A DNA stretch of 64,000 bases, from positions 310,001 to 374,000 of the forward strand of contig NZ_BMZF01000002.1 in the NCBI RefSeq assembly GCF_014652655.1, given 5' to 3'. The DNA is from Paramylibacter ulvae. GTDB taxonomy: Bacteria > Pseudomonadota > Alphaproteobacteria > Rhodobacterales > Rhodobacteraceae. Of the stretch, positions 55,382-64,000 are shown piece after piece (position 1 is the stretch's first letter; each line of letters begins with the position of its first letter). The notes beneath the pieces were generated by a model, which saw only the letters and a list, made by a program, of their open reading frames with translations, was not told the origin of the DNA and did no database searches. The translations under genes were made by a program, and so were the position numbers.

Positions 55382-56632
55382 TCAGATCAAAAATTGCGCT
55401 AATATTTCATCGTCTGTGATGTCTTGGTATGTAAAACCAGCGTCGCCCATGCGTTTGGTGAGTGCATCGAAACCGTCGCTGGAACGCGTTTCGATTCCCA
55501 ATAAAACGGATCCAAAGTTGCGCGCAGATTTTTTAAGATATTCGAAACGGGCAATGTCGTCATCGGGCCCAAGCAATGACAAAAAATCCTTAAGCGCACC
55601 TGGGCGTTGGGGCATGCGCAAAATAAAATATTTTTTCAATCCTTCAAACCGAAGTGCGCGTTCTTTGACATCTGGCAAGCGTTCGAAATCGAAATTCCCA
55701 CCAGAGGCAATGCAAACCACGCGCTTGCCTTTGATTTGAGTTGTTAGATCCTTCAGCGCATCAATCGCCATCGCACCGGCTGGTTCCAGCACGATGCCTT
55801 CGATATTCAGCAATTCAATGATGCTTGTGCAAATACGATCCTCGGGAATGCCAATGACATGCGCGGAATCGATATGCCGCAACAGTTGAAAATTGGCGTC
55901 ACCTATGCGTGCCACTGCTGCGCCATCAACAAAATTATTGACGCGATCAAGTGTTACTAATTTTCCCGCCTCAAGGGCGGCGTGCAAGCTGCGACCGCCA
56001 TTGGGTTCTGCGAACCAAAATTCAGTTTTTGCGTTGAGTTCGGAAAAATATTTCACCAATGCCGACGACAAACCGCCACCGCCCACAGGTGTGATGATGA
56101 TGTCGGGCGGGATCCGACCCAATTGTTCCAACAGTTCAACACCAACGGATGCTTGGCCCTCGATAACATCTACATCGTCATAGGGCGGCAAAAACTTGGC
56201 ACCTGATTGCGTGGCAAAGTTTTGCGCCGCGACCAAGGTTTCATCAAAATAATCGCCTTCTAGTATGACTTCGATTGCGTCACCGCCGAATACTTTGGTT
56301 TTCAAAATCTTTTGTTTGGGTGTTGTGACGGGCATAAAAATTTTACCCTGAACACCAAAATGTTTACACGCGAATGCGACACCCTGTGCATGATTTCCTG
56401 CAGATGCGCATGCAAATAATTTCTTGTTGGAATCTGCGGCCAGAGCCTTGCGCATCGCGTTCATTGCACCGCGAATTTTATAGCTTCGCACAGGGGATAG
56501 GTCTTCGCGCTTAAGAAATATTTCCGCGCCAAATTTATGCGATAAATACGCATTGTTTTGAAGCGGGGTTTGCGGAAACAGAGCGCGCATCGCAAGCGTG
56601 GCCTGTTCTGCGGCTTTGCAAAAATCGTCCAT
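55382..56632 (-). CDS. ilvA: Threonine ammonia-lyase
   Basis: The roughly 416-residue PLP enzyme deaminates threonine to 2-oxobutanoate, the first step to isoleucine. The PLP Lys is in SPVRSYKIRGAMNAM near residue 55, the phosphate-binding loop in GGGGLSS, and ASAGNHAQGVAFACK is intact. The C-terminal part carries one ACT-like region (YFILRMPQRPGALKDFLSLLG), so it is of the shorter, single-regulatory-domain form. I chose MDDFCKAAEQATLAMR at 56632; a longer start at 56716 has no support. Confidence 0.93.
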   Translation of the reverse strand: MDDFCKAAEQATLAMRALFPQTPLQNNAYLSHKFGAEIFLKREDLSPVRSYKIRGAMNAMRKALAADSNKKLFACASAGNHAQGVAFACKHFGVQGKIFMPVTTPKQKILKTKVFGGDAIEVILEGDYFDETLVAAQNFATQSGAKFLPPYDDVDVIEGQASVGVELLEQLGRIPPDIIITPVGGGGLSSALVKYFSELNAKTEFWFAEPNGGRSLHAALEAGKLVTLDRVNNFVDGAAVARIGDANFQLLRHIDSAHVIGIPEDRICTSIIELLNIEGIVLEPAGAMAIDALKDLTTQIKGKRVVCIASGGNFDFERLPDVKERALRFEGLKKYFILRMPQRPGALKDFLSLLGPDDDIARFEYLKKSARNFGSVLLGIETRSSDGFDALTKRMGDAGFTYQDITDDEILAQFLI

Positions 56633-56739
56633 GTCTCTGCTTTTCCCAAACGTCAAACGATTGCAAGCGTTATTTGGCTTTATTTGTCTGACATTGAAAT
56701 GTAAAAGAGCGACCAAGAAAAGAGCTGGGGAGTGTCTTT

Positions 56740-57816
56740 ATGTGGTTTTTGCGATGTGCACAGAGTGCCGTCTGTGTTGTTTTGTGGTTGGTGATTTCAC
56801 TCGTACCACTTCATGCACAGCCAGAATTAAACCTTAAAGTCGCGACCGTAGAGCGCAAACCATTTGCGTACAAAGAAAATGGCGAATGGACTGGGTTTTC
56901 GATACAGCTTTGGCAACAAATTGCGGAAAATTTGGGTGCAAAAACAGAAATTATCGAAACCACATCGTTTTCAGAGATGCTCCAAATGGTCGAAGAAGCC
57001 AAGGTTGATCTTGCTGCTGCAAATATTTCGGTGACCGCTGCACGCGAAGAAGTGATGGATTTTTCACGGCCTATTTTTGATTCTGGATTGTTGGTATTGG
57101 CAAAGTCAGATCAAACGCCATCAGTATTGACCGCATTTATGAACCCAGAATTGTGGATATGGTTGGTTGGAGCGATTTTGCTTTTCTTGTTTGCCGGGCT
57201 ATTGATTGCGATCGCGGAACGTGGACACGAACATTTCAAGGGTCGCGATAAACTGGACACTTGGCGCGAAGGCATCTGGTGGGCAGTAAGCGTTGTAACC
57301 AATGCAAGTTTTACAATTTTCACGCCACATTCCAAAATTGGCCGCGGCATATCTTATGCGTTGATTCTTGCTGGTTTGTTTGTCGTGTCCGCGTTTGTTG
57401 CCCAAATCACGGCATCACTTACGGTGGAGGGATTGCGGACACAAATTTCTGGCATAAACGATATACGTGATAAACGCGTGGGAACAACACAGGCATCCAC
57501 ATCTTCGCGCTTCTTGACCAATCAAGCGATCAATCATGAAACATTTGTGTCACTGGACGAAATGTTTGATGCGTTGCAAGAAGGCAAAGTTGACGCGTTG
57601 GTTCATGATGCACCAATTTTGGCCTATTACGCGAATACGCAGGGAAATGGCGTTTTCCAGACACAGGGTAACGTATTTAATCCTGAAAAATATGGTTTTG
57701 CTTTTCCGCAACGATCATCGCAAACCGAACGGGTTAATCAAGAAATCTTGCGCTTAAAAGAGACAGGTGCTTACGGGGCATTGGTGCGCAATTGGTTTGG
57801 TGCGGAATATCAATAA
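56740..57816 (+). CDS. Ionotropic-glutamate-receptor-like channel/binding protein (GluR0-like layout)
   Basis: The 358-residue protein has a signal peptide (to about residue 27, LHAQ), the first half of a periplasmic binding domain (ATVERKPFAYKENGEWTGFSIQLW; DFSRPIFDSGLLVLAK), helix M1 (IWLVGAILLFLFAGLLIAIA, about 132-152), a pore loop (GIWWAVSVVTNASFTIFTPHSK), helix M2 (YALILAGLFVVSAFVAQITASL) and the second half of the binding domain. This is the prokaryotic glutamate-receptor arrangement. The potassium-filter motif TVGYG is absent; NASFT is in its place. Ligand and ion, if any, are unknown. Divergent from ilvA. Confidence 0.82.
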   Translation: MWFLRCAQSAVCVVLWLVISLVPLHAQPELNLKVATVERKPFAYKENGEWTGFSIQLWQQIAENLGAKTEIIETTSFSEMLQMVEEAKVDLAAANISVTAAREEVMDFSRPIFDSGLLVLAKSDQTPSVLTAFMNPELWIWLVGAILLFLFAGLLIAIAERGHEHFKGRDKLDTWREGIWWAVSVVTNASFTIFTPHSKIGRGISYALILAGLFVVSAFVAQITASLTVEGLRTQISGINDIRDKRVGTTQASTSSRFLTNQAINHETFVSLDEMFDALQEGKVDALVHDAPILAYYANTQGNGVFQTQGNVFNPEKYGFAFPQRSSQTERVNQEILRLKETGAYGALVRNWFGAEYQ

Positions 57817-57892
57817 CGCACGGCTTGCCCATCGCATCGAAACGCAATAAACCGCCAGAAATAGAATCCCTAATCTTTCGGAGCGTTTCGTT

Positions 57893-59116
57893 ATGTCTGC
57901 ACCCAAAAAAGTTGTTCTTGCCTATTCTGGCGGTCTTGACACATCCATCATTTTGAAATGGCTGCAAACCGAATATGGCTGCGAGGTTGTGACCTTTACT
58001 GCCGATTTGGGGCAAGGCGAAGAACTGGAACCAGCGCGCAAAAAAGCAGAGCTTTTGGGGATCAAACCAGAAAACATCCATATCGAAGATGTGCGCGAAG
58101 AATTTGTGCGTGATTTCGTATTTCCAATGTTCCGCGCCAATGCGGTTTACGAAGGGCTGTATTTGTTGGGCACATCCATTGCGCGCCCATTGATTTCAAA
58201 ACGTCTTGTCGAAATTGCTGCGGAATGTGGTGCGGATGCGGTGGCACATGGTGCCACAGGCAAAGGCAACGATCAGGTGCGTTTTGAATTGTCCGCTTAT
58301 GCGTTGAACCCAGATATCAAGGTGATCGCACCGTGGCGTGAATGGGATTTGTCATCGCGTACAAAATTGTTGGCATTTGCCGAGGAAAATCAAATTCCAA
58401 TCGCCAAAGACAAACGCGGCGAAGCACCATTTTCCGTTGACGCCAACCTGTTGCACACATCATCAGAGGGCAAAGTATTAGAAGACCCAGCCGTCGAAGC
58501 ACCCGATTACGTGTACCAACGTACGGTGCACCCAGAAGACGCACCAGAAACACCAGAGTTCGTTGAAATCACATATGCCAAGGGCGACCCCGTGGCATTG
58601 AATGGCAAAGATTTGACACCTGCCGAAATGCTGACTGCATTGAACGAGCTGGGCGGCAAACATGGTGTTGGTCGTTTGGATCTGGTTGAGGGCCGTTTTG
58701 TTGGTATGAAATCGCGCGGTATTTATGAAACACCGGGTGGTACGATTATGCTGGAAGCGCATCGCGGGATTGAAAGCATCACGCTTGATCGTGGCGCGGC
58801 ACATCTAAAAGATGAAATCATGCCAAAATACGCCGAGCTGATTTACAACGGTTTTTGGTACAGCCCAGAACGTGAAATGTTGCAAGCACTGATTGATGAG
58901 AGCCAAAAATTCGTAAATGGCACCGTGCGTGTGAAACTGTACAAGGGCGCCGTTACCACCGTTGGTCGTTGGTCAGATGACAGCCTGTATTCAGAAGAGC
59001 ACGTAACATTCGAAGACGACCAAGGTGCGTATGATCAAAAAGACGCTGCCGGTTTCATCAAAATCAACGCGCTTCGTTTGCGTTTGTTGGCAATGCGCAA
59101 CAAACGTAAAAGCTAA
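57893..59116 (+). CDS. argG: Argininosuccinate synthase
   Basis: The 407-residue enzyme joins citrulline and aspartate with ATP in arginine synthesis. The ATP pyrophosphatase loop [15 protein letters not shown] is at the N-terminus, and [41 protein letters not shown] and the YSEEHVTFE region follow. Full length. A CGGAGCG ribosome site precedes the ATG. Its stop TAA overlaps the opposite sulfotransferase stop. Confidence 0.96.
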   Translation: MSAPKKVVLAYSGGLDTSIILKWLQTEYGCEVVTFTADLGQGEELEPARKKAELLGIKPENIHIEDVREEFVRDFVFPMFRANAVYEGLYLLGTSIARPLISKRLVEIAAECGADAVAHGATGKGNDQVRFELSAYALNPDIKVIAPWREWDLSSRTKLLAFAEENQIPIAKDKRGEAPFSVDANLLHTSSEGKVLEDPAVEAPDYVYQRTVHPEDAPETPEFVEITYAKGDPVALNGKDLTPAEMLTALNELGGKHGVGRLDLVEGRFVGMKSRGIYETPGGTIMLEAHRGIESITLDRGAAHLKDEIMPKYAELIYNGFWYSPEREMLQALIDESQKFVNGTVRVKLYKGAVTTVGRWSDDSLYSEEHVTFEDDQGAYDQKDAAGFIKINALRLRLLAMRNKRKS

Positions 59117-59829
59117 ATTTTGAACGCCGCCATGTCCTGATAGTGAGGCATGGCCTGTTCGCAAACCATTGCCAATTCACCATCAAGGGATGGCAATGGT
59201 CCTTCGACCCCTGCAAAACCCGTGGAATTATGGACGGCTGGATACCAATGCGGTGCCCATGGTCCGTCGTCTTTGTGCCCACCTTTTGGCCATGACAACA
59301 TCGCGGTTTCGAATTTTAGGCCAATCGCCGTGCATAATTTGCGCAACATTTTTTCGGGATTTTCGCGGATGTCATAACTGTCGATCACGACTGGCGGTGC
59401 GTTTTGTGTATTGTGCAATTGATCGAATAGTTCGCCTTGTTGACGAAACCCAATGTCATCCAAATTCGGGTTTTCGCGTTTCGCCGCATAACTCGCCAAA
59501 ACACGCGCTGGATGGCGGATGAGAAACACATTGGTCATGTTCGAAATCCAATCGCGATCAAATTTTGGAATCATGTGGTGGCACATGTGTTTTTGATAAA
59601 AGACTGATTTTTGATCGGGTATTTCACCCAAACAGCGCGCGGATATTTCATTGGGATCGCGTGGCCAATGTGCCATGATTTCTTCGCCCATCGGGTGCTC
59701 TAATCCGGTTTCGTGCAGATAGGCACCGTAATATGGTTCATCCCACACTGCGCAATCCGAGCGTGCGCCAAACGAATATAACATTGCGGTCGAAAGATTT
59801 CGTGGCCCGGACCACATCGCAATACGCAT
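59113..59829 (-). CDS. Sulfotransferase family protein
   Basis: The 238-residue protein starts [21 protein letters not shown], the PAPS 5'-phosphosulfate loop of this small sulfotransferase group, and has the 3'-phosphate motif [20 protein letters not shown] near residue 112. The acceptor is unknown and a sulfotransferase activity is not proven for the group. The ATG at 59829 follows AAGGGAA; a longer start at 59871 is less likely. Confidence 0.82.
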   Translation of the reverse strand: MRIAMWSGPRNLSTAMLYSFGARSDCAVWDEPYYGAYLHETGLEHPMGEEIMAHWPRDPNEISARCLGEIPDQKSVFYQKHMCHHMIPKFDRDWISNMTNVFLIRHPARVLASYAAKRENPNLDDIGFRQQGELFDQLHNTQNAPPVVIDSYDIRENPEKMLRKLCTAIGLKFETAMLSWPKGGHKDDGPWAPHWYPAVHNSTGFAGVEGPLPSLDGELAMVCEQAMPHYQDMAAFKI

Positions 59830-59952
59830 GTTGATTTCCCTTAGATCAAATTGACGATCTGCGCCGTCCAAATACTACATTTCCTCACTTCATTGTTAAT
59901 TGCAAGTGATGTTCATTCGTCGTTGAAAGGTTGTATGAAAAGGGGAGAAATT

Positions 59953-60582
59953 ATGAAAAAACTTTTGTTAACCGCTGTGGTTTTTGCCGCATCAACAATT
60001 GGCGCATACGCTGCTGACACCAAGACCGCAGTATTTGCAGGTGGGTGTTTTTGGTGCGTTGAATCCGATTTTGAATCGCTTAAGGGCGTGAAAGAAGTTG
60101 TGTCTGGTTACACCGGCGGTAAAAACGCCAACCCGACATATAAAACCATCGGAACGCATTTGGAAGCGGTTCAAATTTTCTATGACCCAAGTGTAGTCAG
60201 TTATGAAACATTGGTCGATAAATTTTTCCGATCCGTTGATCCAACCGATGCCGGTGGTCAATTTTGTGATCGCGGCAATAGTTATACAACAGCCATTTTT
60301 GCGAACGGGGCATCCGAACGTGCGATTGCGGAAAAGGCAATCGCGGAAATCAATGCATCGGGAAAGCTTTCTAAAAAGGTTGTAACGCCGGTGCGTAACG
60401 CATCAAAATTTTATGACGCAGAAGATTACCACCAAGATTATTATAAACAATCAAGCAAGGTTTTGACCCGCTTTGGACGTATTACTAAAGCATCGGCATA
60501 TAAAAAATATCGTAAGGGCTGTGGGCGCGATGAACGTGTGAAACAGCTTTGGGGTGCGGATGCTGCATTTGTTGGCGGTTAG
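59953..60582 (+). CDS. msrA: Peptide-methionine (S)-S-oxide reductase, exported
   Basis: The 209-residue precursor has a signal peptide (LLLTAVVFAASTIGAYA), so the enzyme should repair oxidised methionines in the periplasm. The catalytic motif is AGGCFWCVESDF near residue 30, and SGYTGGKNANPTY, HLEAVQIFYDP and the C-terminal CDRGNSYTTAIF are typical. An MsrB gene is not in the neighbourhood. AGGGGAG lies 8 nt before the ATG. Confidence 0.92.
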   Translation: MKKLLLTAVVFAASTIGAYAADTKTAVFAGGCFWCVESDFESLKGVKEVVSGYTGGKNANPTYKTIGTHLEAVQIFYDPSVVSYETLVDKFFRSVDPTDAGGQFCDRGNSYTTAIFANGASERAIAEKAIAEINASGKLSKKVVTPVRNASKFYDAEDYHQDYYKQSSKVLTRFGRITKASAYKKYRKGCGRDERVKQLWGADAAFVGG

Positions 60583-60609
60583 GTTTCCCCTATCTAACCT
60601 AAACAGACG

Positions 60610-60640
60610 AAAGCCTGCGTTCGCGCAGGCTTTTTGTTTT
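60610..60640 (+). terminator. Rho-independent terminator after msrA
   Basis: A 10-bp perfect stem AAAGCCTGCG/CGCAGGCTTT with a stable TTCG loop, followed by TTGTTTT. It is 28 nt after the msrA stop. It lies just past the 3' end of the opposite yggT-like gene and might serve both. Confidence 0.88.
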
Positions 60641-60918
60641 TAATACACGTTATTTGAAACCACGATGCGCAACGCTTGGATCGCGAAAAACAAAACGATT
60701 GGCGTAAAATCAATACCGCCCATCGGGGGTAAGAACCGTCTGATCGGTGCATAGATGGGTTCCAACAGGCGGTTTAAACCATACCAAATTTGCGCAACAA
60801 TCGGTTGACGTAAATTCAAAACCTGAAAGTTGATTAGAAAGCTCATGATTACATGCGCGATCACAATGAAATAAGCGATGTCGAGTGCCATCAACAAAAT
60901 TTGGCGAAGGGAGTCCAT
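60640..60918 (-). CDS. YggT family membrane protein
   Basis: A 92-residue inner-membrane protein with a single YggT unit: two helices (about residues 7-29 and 66-88) joined by LNLRQPIVAQIWYGLNRLLEPIYAPIRRFLPPMGGIDFTPIV. AAAGG precedes the ATG. The family is linked to osmotic-shock resistance in some bacteria; role here unknown. Divergent from the thioesterase gene. Confidence 0.9.
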   Translation of the reverse strand: MDSLRQILLMALDIAYFIVIAHVIMSFLINFQVLNLRQPIVAQIWYGLNRLLEPIYAPIRRFLPPMGGIDFTPIVLFFAIQALRIVVSNNVY

Positions 60919-61049
60919 TATTTTTACCTTTTCGTGTTTGCTTATACCTAATCGCTCTTTTCAAATCCTACAAGGTGTGCGTATGACCCTACGTTCACCT
61001 TGATGATTACATTTTGGTGTTCGATAAAACTAAAAAACTGAGGCTCGAA

Positions 61050-61580
61050 ATGTATCCTTTTATCCGCTTTGCCAAAGTAATGGCTGTGGCAAGTTTTCAA
61101 AAACCGCTCGCCATTGATGATGTGCACGTCAGCCAACATATTTGTTGGCCTTGGGATTTGGATATTTGGATGGAGATGAATAATGGCATCACGCTCAGCC
61201 TGTATGATTTAGGACGCCTTCCATTTGCCAAACGCACAGGATTGATCAAAGCGTTGCGTGAAAACAAATGGGCGCTTGCCATTGCTGGCACCAGCATTCG
61301 GTATCGCCGCCGCGTTCATATGTTTCAGCGATATGAAATGCGCACTCGCGTGATTGGTCGCGATGAACGGTTCATCTATCTACAGCAAAGCATGTGGCGG
61401 AACGGCGAGGCGACATCGTCTGCTCTTTATCGCAGTGCATTGACGGATAAGAACGGGATCGTTCCAACGCAAAAATTGGCTGACTATTATGATCGATCTG
61501 ATTGGAACCCAACACTGCCTGACTGGGTTCAAAATTGGATTGAAGCAGAGGGTACACGCATCTGGCCGCCAGAATACTAA
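61050..61580 (+). CDS. Hotdog-fold thioesterase (4HBT/THEM6-like)
   Basis: The 176-residue protein has a hotdog signature WDLDIWMEMNNGITLSLYDLGRLPF near residue 45, where D-x-D...MNNG...D-GR marks the acyl-CoA thioesterase-like THEM6 group. YRRRVHMFQRYEMRTRVIGRDERFIYLQQSMW forms the central strands. Substrate unknown. I chose the ATG at 61050 with GAGG upstream; a start at 61014 is possible. The ribosome site for the next gene lies 60-80 nt after its stop. Confidence 0.82.
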   Translation: MYPFIRFAKVMAVASFQKPLAIDDVHVSQHICWPWDLDIWMEMNNGITLSLYDLGRLPFAKRTGLIKALRENKWALAIAGTSIRYRRRVHMFQRYEMRTRVIGRDERFIYLQQSMWRNGEATSSALYRSALTDKNGIVPTQKLADYYDRSDWNPTLPDWVQNWIEAEGTRIWPPEY

Positions 61581-61659
61581 ACGTCACTATGGCGCGTTTT
61601 TTCTTGCTTGCTGGGTGGCAAAATGTTCAATTATTCCAAAACAGGCGAGAAATAAAATA

Positions 61660-62982
61660 ATGACTGATAAATCAAAGAAAATTTGGGGCTGGATGATGTA
61701 TGATTGGGCCGCACAGCCCTATAATACATTGTTGATTACATTTATTTTTGCCCCCTATTTTACGGGTGCAGTTGTGGGCGATCCTGTTCAAGGTCAAGCG
61801 CTCTGGGGCTTGATGATGGGGATCGTTGGGGTTTGTCTGGCGCTTGGTGCGCCGATACTTGGCGCAATTTCAGATCATATCGGGCCACGGCGTCCATGGC
61901 TGTTGTTCTTTTCTTTTCTGTATGTTGTTGGCTCTTTTGGTCTGTGGTGGGCGATGCCAAATATGGACAGCGTGACCATGATCCTGATCTTGTTTGGGAT
62001 CGGCGTTTTGGGCATGGAGTGGTCACAAGTATTCGCCAATTCAATGTTGCCTGAAATGGGTGATGCAGAGGAATTGGGCCGTATTTCTGGCAACGGTTGG
62101 GCATGGGGATATGCTGGCGGAATTATCTCGCTGGTCATTATGTTGTTGCTGTTGGCCGAAAACGAAGAAGGTAAAACATTACTTGGCCGCGCGCCGTTAT
62201 TCGGTTTGGATACGGAAACGCGGCAGGGTACGCGCATGGTCGGCCCATTGACCGCTGTGTGGTACGCTGTATTTATGATCCCGTTTTTCATATGGGTTCC
62301 TGATCGGGTGCGTCGCCAAAACGTAACAGGTGGCATCGCCGCAGGGTTAAGCAGCCTGTGGGAAACCATCAAAACACTGCCAAATAACATTAGCCTATCC
62401 GCATATCTGGCATCATCAATGTTCTATCGCGATGCATTGGTTGGCGTATTTGCATTTGGCGGAATCTATGCCGAAGGCGTGTTAGGCTGGTCGATTATTC
62501 AAATTGGGATTTTCGGAATTGTCGCCGCTTTCGGTGCCATGGTGTTTACATATCTGGGTGGGTTTATCGATAAACGCATCGGGCCAAAACGTACGATTGC
62601 GCTTTCAATTGCGGTGCTAATCGCTGTGTGTACTGTGATTATCGCGATTGGCCGCGATTCATTTTTTGGCGTTCCATTGGCCGAAGGTTCAACATTACCT
62701 GACAAAGTGTTTATGTTTTGTGGGGCGGTTTTGGGTGGTTTTGGCGGCGTGCTTCAGGCATCATCGCGCCACATGATGGTTCATCAAGCGTCACCCGAAC
62801 GCATGACCGAGGCATTTGGTTTGTATGGTCTGGCGGGCAAGGCCACGTCGTTTATCGCGCCATCAACAATTGGTTTGGTCACGCATATCACACAAAACCA
62901 ACGTTTGGGCATGGTGCCCGTGGTGATATTGTTCTTGATTGGTTTGTGTTTGCTGTTTTGGGTAGAGTCAAAAGAAGGATAG
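61660..62982 (+). CDS. MFS transporter, UMF1 family
   Basis: The 440-residue membrane protein has about twelve helices. The start KKIWGWMMYDWAAQPYNTLLITFIFAPYF is the UMF1 (Atg22-like) signature, and AFGGIYAEGVLGWSIIQIGIFGIVAAFGAMVF and SRHMMVHQASPERMTEAFGLYGLAGKATSFIAP belong to it. Substrate unknown. A long frame extension back to 61489 overlaps the thioesterase gene and is not real; the ATG at 61660 is chosen. Confidence 0.92.
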   Translation: MTDKSKKIWGWMMYDWAAQPYNTLLITFIFAPYFTGAVVGDPVQGQALWGLMMGIVGVCLALGAPILGAISDHIGPRRPWLLFFSFLYVVGSFGLWWAMPNMDSVTMILILFGIGVLGMEWSQVFANSMLPEMGDAEELGRISGNGWAWGYAGGIISLVIMLLLLAENEEGKTLLGRAPLFGLDTETRQGTRMVGPLTAVWYAVFMIPFFIWVPDRVRRQNVTGGIAAGLSSLWETIKTLPNNISLSAYLASSMFYRDALVGVFAFGGIYAEGVLGWSIIQIGIFGIVAAFGAMVFTYLGGFIDKRIGPKRTIALSIAVLIAVCTVIIAIGRDSFFGVPLAEGSTLPDKVFMFCGAVLGGFGGVLQASSRHMMVHQASPERMTEAFGLYGLAGKATSFIAPSTIGLVTHITQNQRLGMVPVVILFLIGLCLLFWVESKEG

Positions 62983-62986
62983 TTTC

Positions 62987-63880
62987 GTGCGAATTGCTGA
63001 GATAGTATCAACGATTGTTGTGGCGTTAAGCGTTTGTTTGTCATCACCAGTTGTCGCACAGCCAAAGGCAAATAAATTGCTGGGCGCGAAACGAAGCGCA
63101 TCCAATCAAACCCCTCAATCCCACGGGTTTTACTCCAATGGTTGCGTCGCGGGGGCGCAACAGCTCGCGCAAACGGGGCCAACTTGGCAAGCCATGCGAC
63201 TTAGCCGTAATCGCAATTGGGGGCATCCCGATATGATTGCGTATCTGAAACGGGTGTCGGCCAAGGTTGCGAAACTATCCGATTGGAAAGGTTTGTACAT
63301 TGGCGACATATCACAACCGCGCGGTGGCCCGATGACATCGGGTCATGCATCGCATCAACTAGGGCTGGATGCGGATATTTGGATGTATCCACCCAAACGG
63401 TTGAACCTGTCGCGCAATGAACGTGAAAGCCTGTCTTCCATTTCGGTGCGATCTAAAAATCAGCGCAGTGTCAGCAACAATTGGCGGGCAAGCCATATGG
63501 AAGTGATGAAAATTGCGGCCAGTGATCCAGCGGTGGATCGTATATTTGTGACCGCGCCCGCCAAAATCTGGATGTGCAATCGCGCCAAAGGAAACAAGGA
63601 TTGGTTACAGAAAATCCGTCCGTTCTGGGGGCATCACTACCATTTTCATGTGCGTCTGAAATGCCCGAAAGGATCGTCAAACTGTAAAACGCAAACCCCG
63701 ACGGTTTCACAATTGTCAAAGGGTGGTACGGGATGTGATGAAACGTTGAACTGGTGGGTTACCGATGCGTTAAAACCTGCGAAACCGACAGGTAAAAAAC
63801 CAGTTAAACGTCGCCATCCGCGTGATTTCACAATGGCGGATTTACCCCAGCAATGCTCAGGCGTTTTGACGTCCAGATGA
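62987..63880 (+). CDS. mepA: Penicillin-insensitive murein endopeptidase
   Basis: The 297-residue exported enzyme cuts D-Ala-mDAP cross-links in peptidoglycan. A signal peptide (IVVALSVCLSSPVVA) precedes the catalytic domain, whose zinc ligands are seen in SGHASHQLGLDADIWM and in the C-terminal HHYHFHVRLKCP. Paired Cys are conserved. It begins at a GTG 4 nt after the UMF1 stop, with AAGGA upstream, and overlaps the next gene by ATGA. Confidence 0.93.
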   Translation: MRIAEIVSTIVVALSVCLSSPVVAQPKANKLLGAKRSASNQTPQSHGFYSNGCVAGAQQLAQTGPTWQAMRLSRNRNWGHPDMIAYLKRVSAKVAKLSDWKGLYIGDISQPRGGPMTSGHASHQLGLDADIWMYPPKRLNLSRNERESLSSISVRSKNQRSVSNNWRASHMEVMKIAASDPAVDRIFVTAPAKIWMCNRAKGNKDWLQKIRPFWGHHYHFHVRLKCPKGSSNCKTQTPTVSQLSKGGTGCDETLNWWVTDALKPAKPTGKKPVKRRHPRDFTMADLPQQCSGVLTSR

Positions 63881-64000
63881 TACGTCTGATTGTTTTGATA
63901 TTATTCTTGGCGGTACCGTCATTCGCGCAAGACGCGCGTTTGGTGGCATCGATTGGTTTCGATCTGGACGACGCACGATTTGGTGGTTGGTCAGGGCTTT
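63877..64000 (+). CDS. Start of an exported phytase-like esterase (partial)
   Basis: Only 41 codons are inside the window. They give a signal peptide (MIRLIVLILFLAVPSFAQ) followed by DARLVASIGFDLDDARFGGWSGL. The RFGGxSGL element near the N-terminus is typical of the 'esterase-like activity of phytase' family, so this is my best guess; the call rests on a short segment. It overlaps the mepA stop by ATGA and is likely co-transcribed. Confidence 0.55.
   Translation, partial: MIRLIVLILFLAVPSFAQDARLVASIGFDLDDARFGGWSGL

Noticed and set aside
61489-61659. 57-codon extension of the UMF1-type transporter
   Set aside because: It would overlap the thioesterase gene in another frame and precedes the usual family start KKIWGWMMYDWA.
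1-64000. tRNA, rRNA, CRISPR, insertion sequences or prophage
   Set aside because: No cloverleaf-like segment, repeat-spacer array, transposase, integrase or phage gene was seen; gaps between genes are nearly all under 300 nt.

Overview
The window looks like a stretch of chromosome from a marine-type alphaproteobacterium of the Rhodobacterales (Roseobacter/Rhodobacteraceae lineage), with moderate-to-low GC for that group. The evidence is gene order and family content: ilvE next to a petP/petR-type regulator pair, HDAC-like/xseB/ispA/dxs, tsaD-gpsA divergent from hemD-mitofilin-hemY, and rlmH-rsfS with gpmI-envC-ctpA-rppH. No rRNA, tRNA, CRISPR array, insertion sequence or prophage was seen. 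The assignment to genus is open.

Layout. 1-2882: the end of an iron-linked periplasmic operon (di-heme DUF1111 oxidoreductase, imelysin, DUF1513). 3007-3792: a lone SDR dehydrogenase. 3793-9268 (minus): a complete Opp/Dpp-type peptide importer (binding protein, two permeases, two ATPases), facing an IclR regulator across a gap that holds a perfect 15-bp inverted repeat. 10481-14578: an exopolysaccharide group (Wzz-like chain-length protein, YjbH, YjbF). 14716-16429: DUF2853, a possible small RNA, an extensin-like enzyme, DUF1761. 16506-22216: gpsA-tsaD against hemD-mitofilin(Mic60-like)-hemY. 22209-29958: metabolic and small secreted proteins (ornithine cyclodeaminase-like, HAD, YaiI, SthA, GNAT, glutathione-dependent formaldehyde dehydrogenase, I78 inhibitor, beta-barrel, cytochrome c', RppH). 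30007-35308 (minus): ctpA, envC, gpmI, SCP2, rlmH, rsfS. 36101-42345: ilvE, petP-petR, HDAC-like, xseB-ispA-dxs (isoprenoid supply). 42342-47546 (minus): RNA methyltransferase, two LysE exporters, cca, CoA-type Nudix, hslO. 48087-54626: a signalling and exopolysaccharide locus. 54602-64000: hydrolase, ilvA, a glutamate-receptor-like channel, argG, sulfotransferase, exported MsrA, YggT, thioesterase, UMF1-type MFS, mepA and the start of a phytase-like esterase.

The most interesting region is 48087-54626. Two divergent operons put a composite lipoprotein (CsgG-like + peptidoglycan-binding + DUF4384-like) and a receiver/SpoIIE-type phosphatase on one side, and a cellulose-synthase-like glycosyltransferase without PilZ, a DUF3131 protein and a stand-alone Hpt on the other. 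I read this as a phosphorelay-controlled polysaccharide synthesis and export system; the parts are supported by sequence, the wiring is inference. Other points worth checking are the ionotropic-glutamate-receptor-like protein with a non-canonical pore loop (56740-57816), the symmetric operator/promoter between oppA and iclR, and the candidate small RNA near 15175-15270. The genome is tightly packed: eight of ten convergent gene pairs abut, overlap or lie within 3 nt, three of them sharing a four-base double stop.
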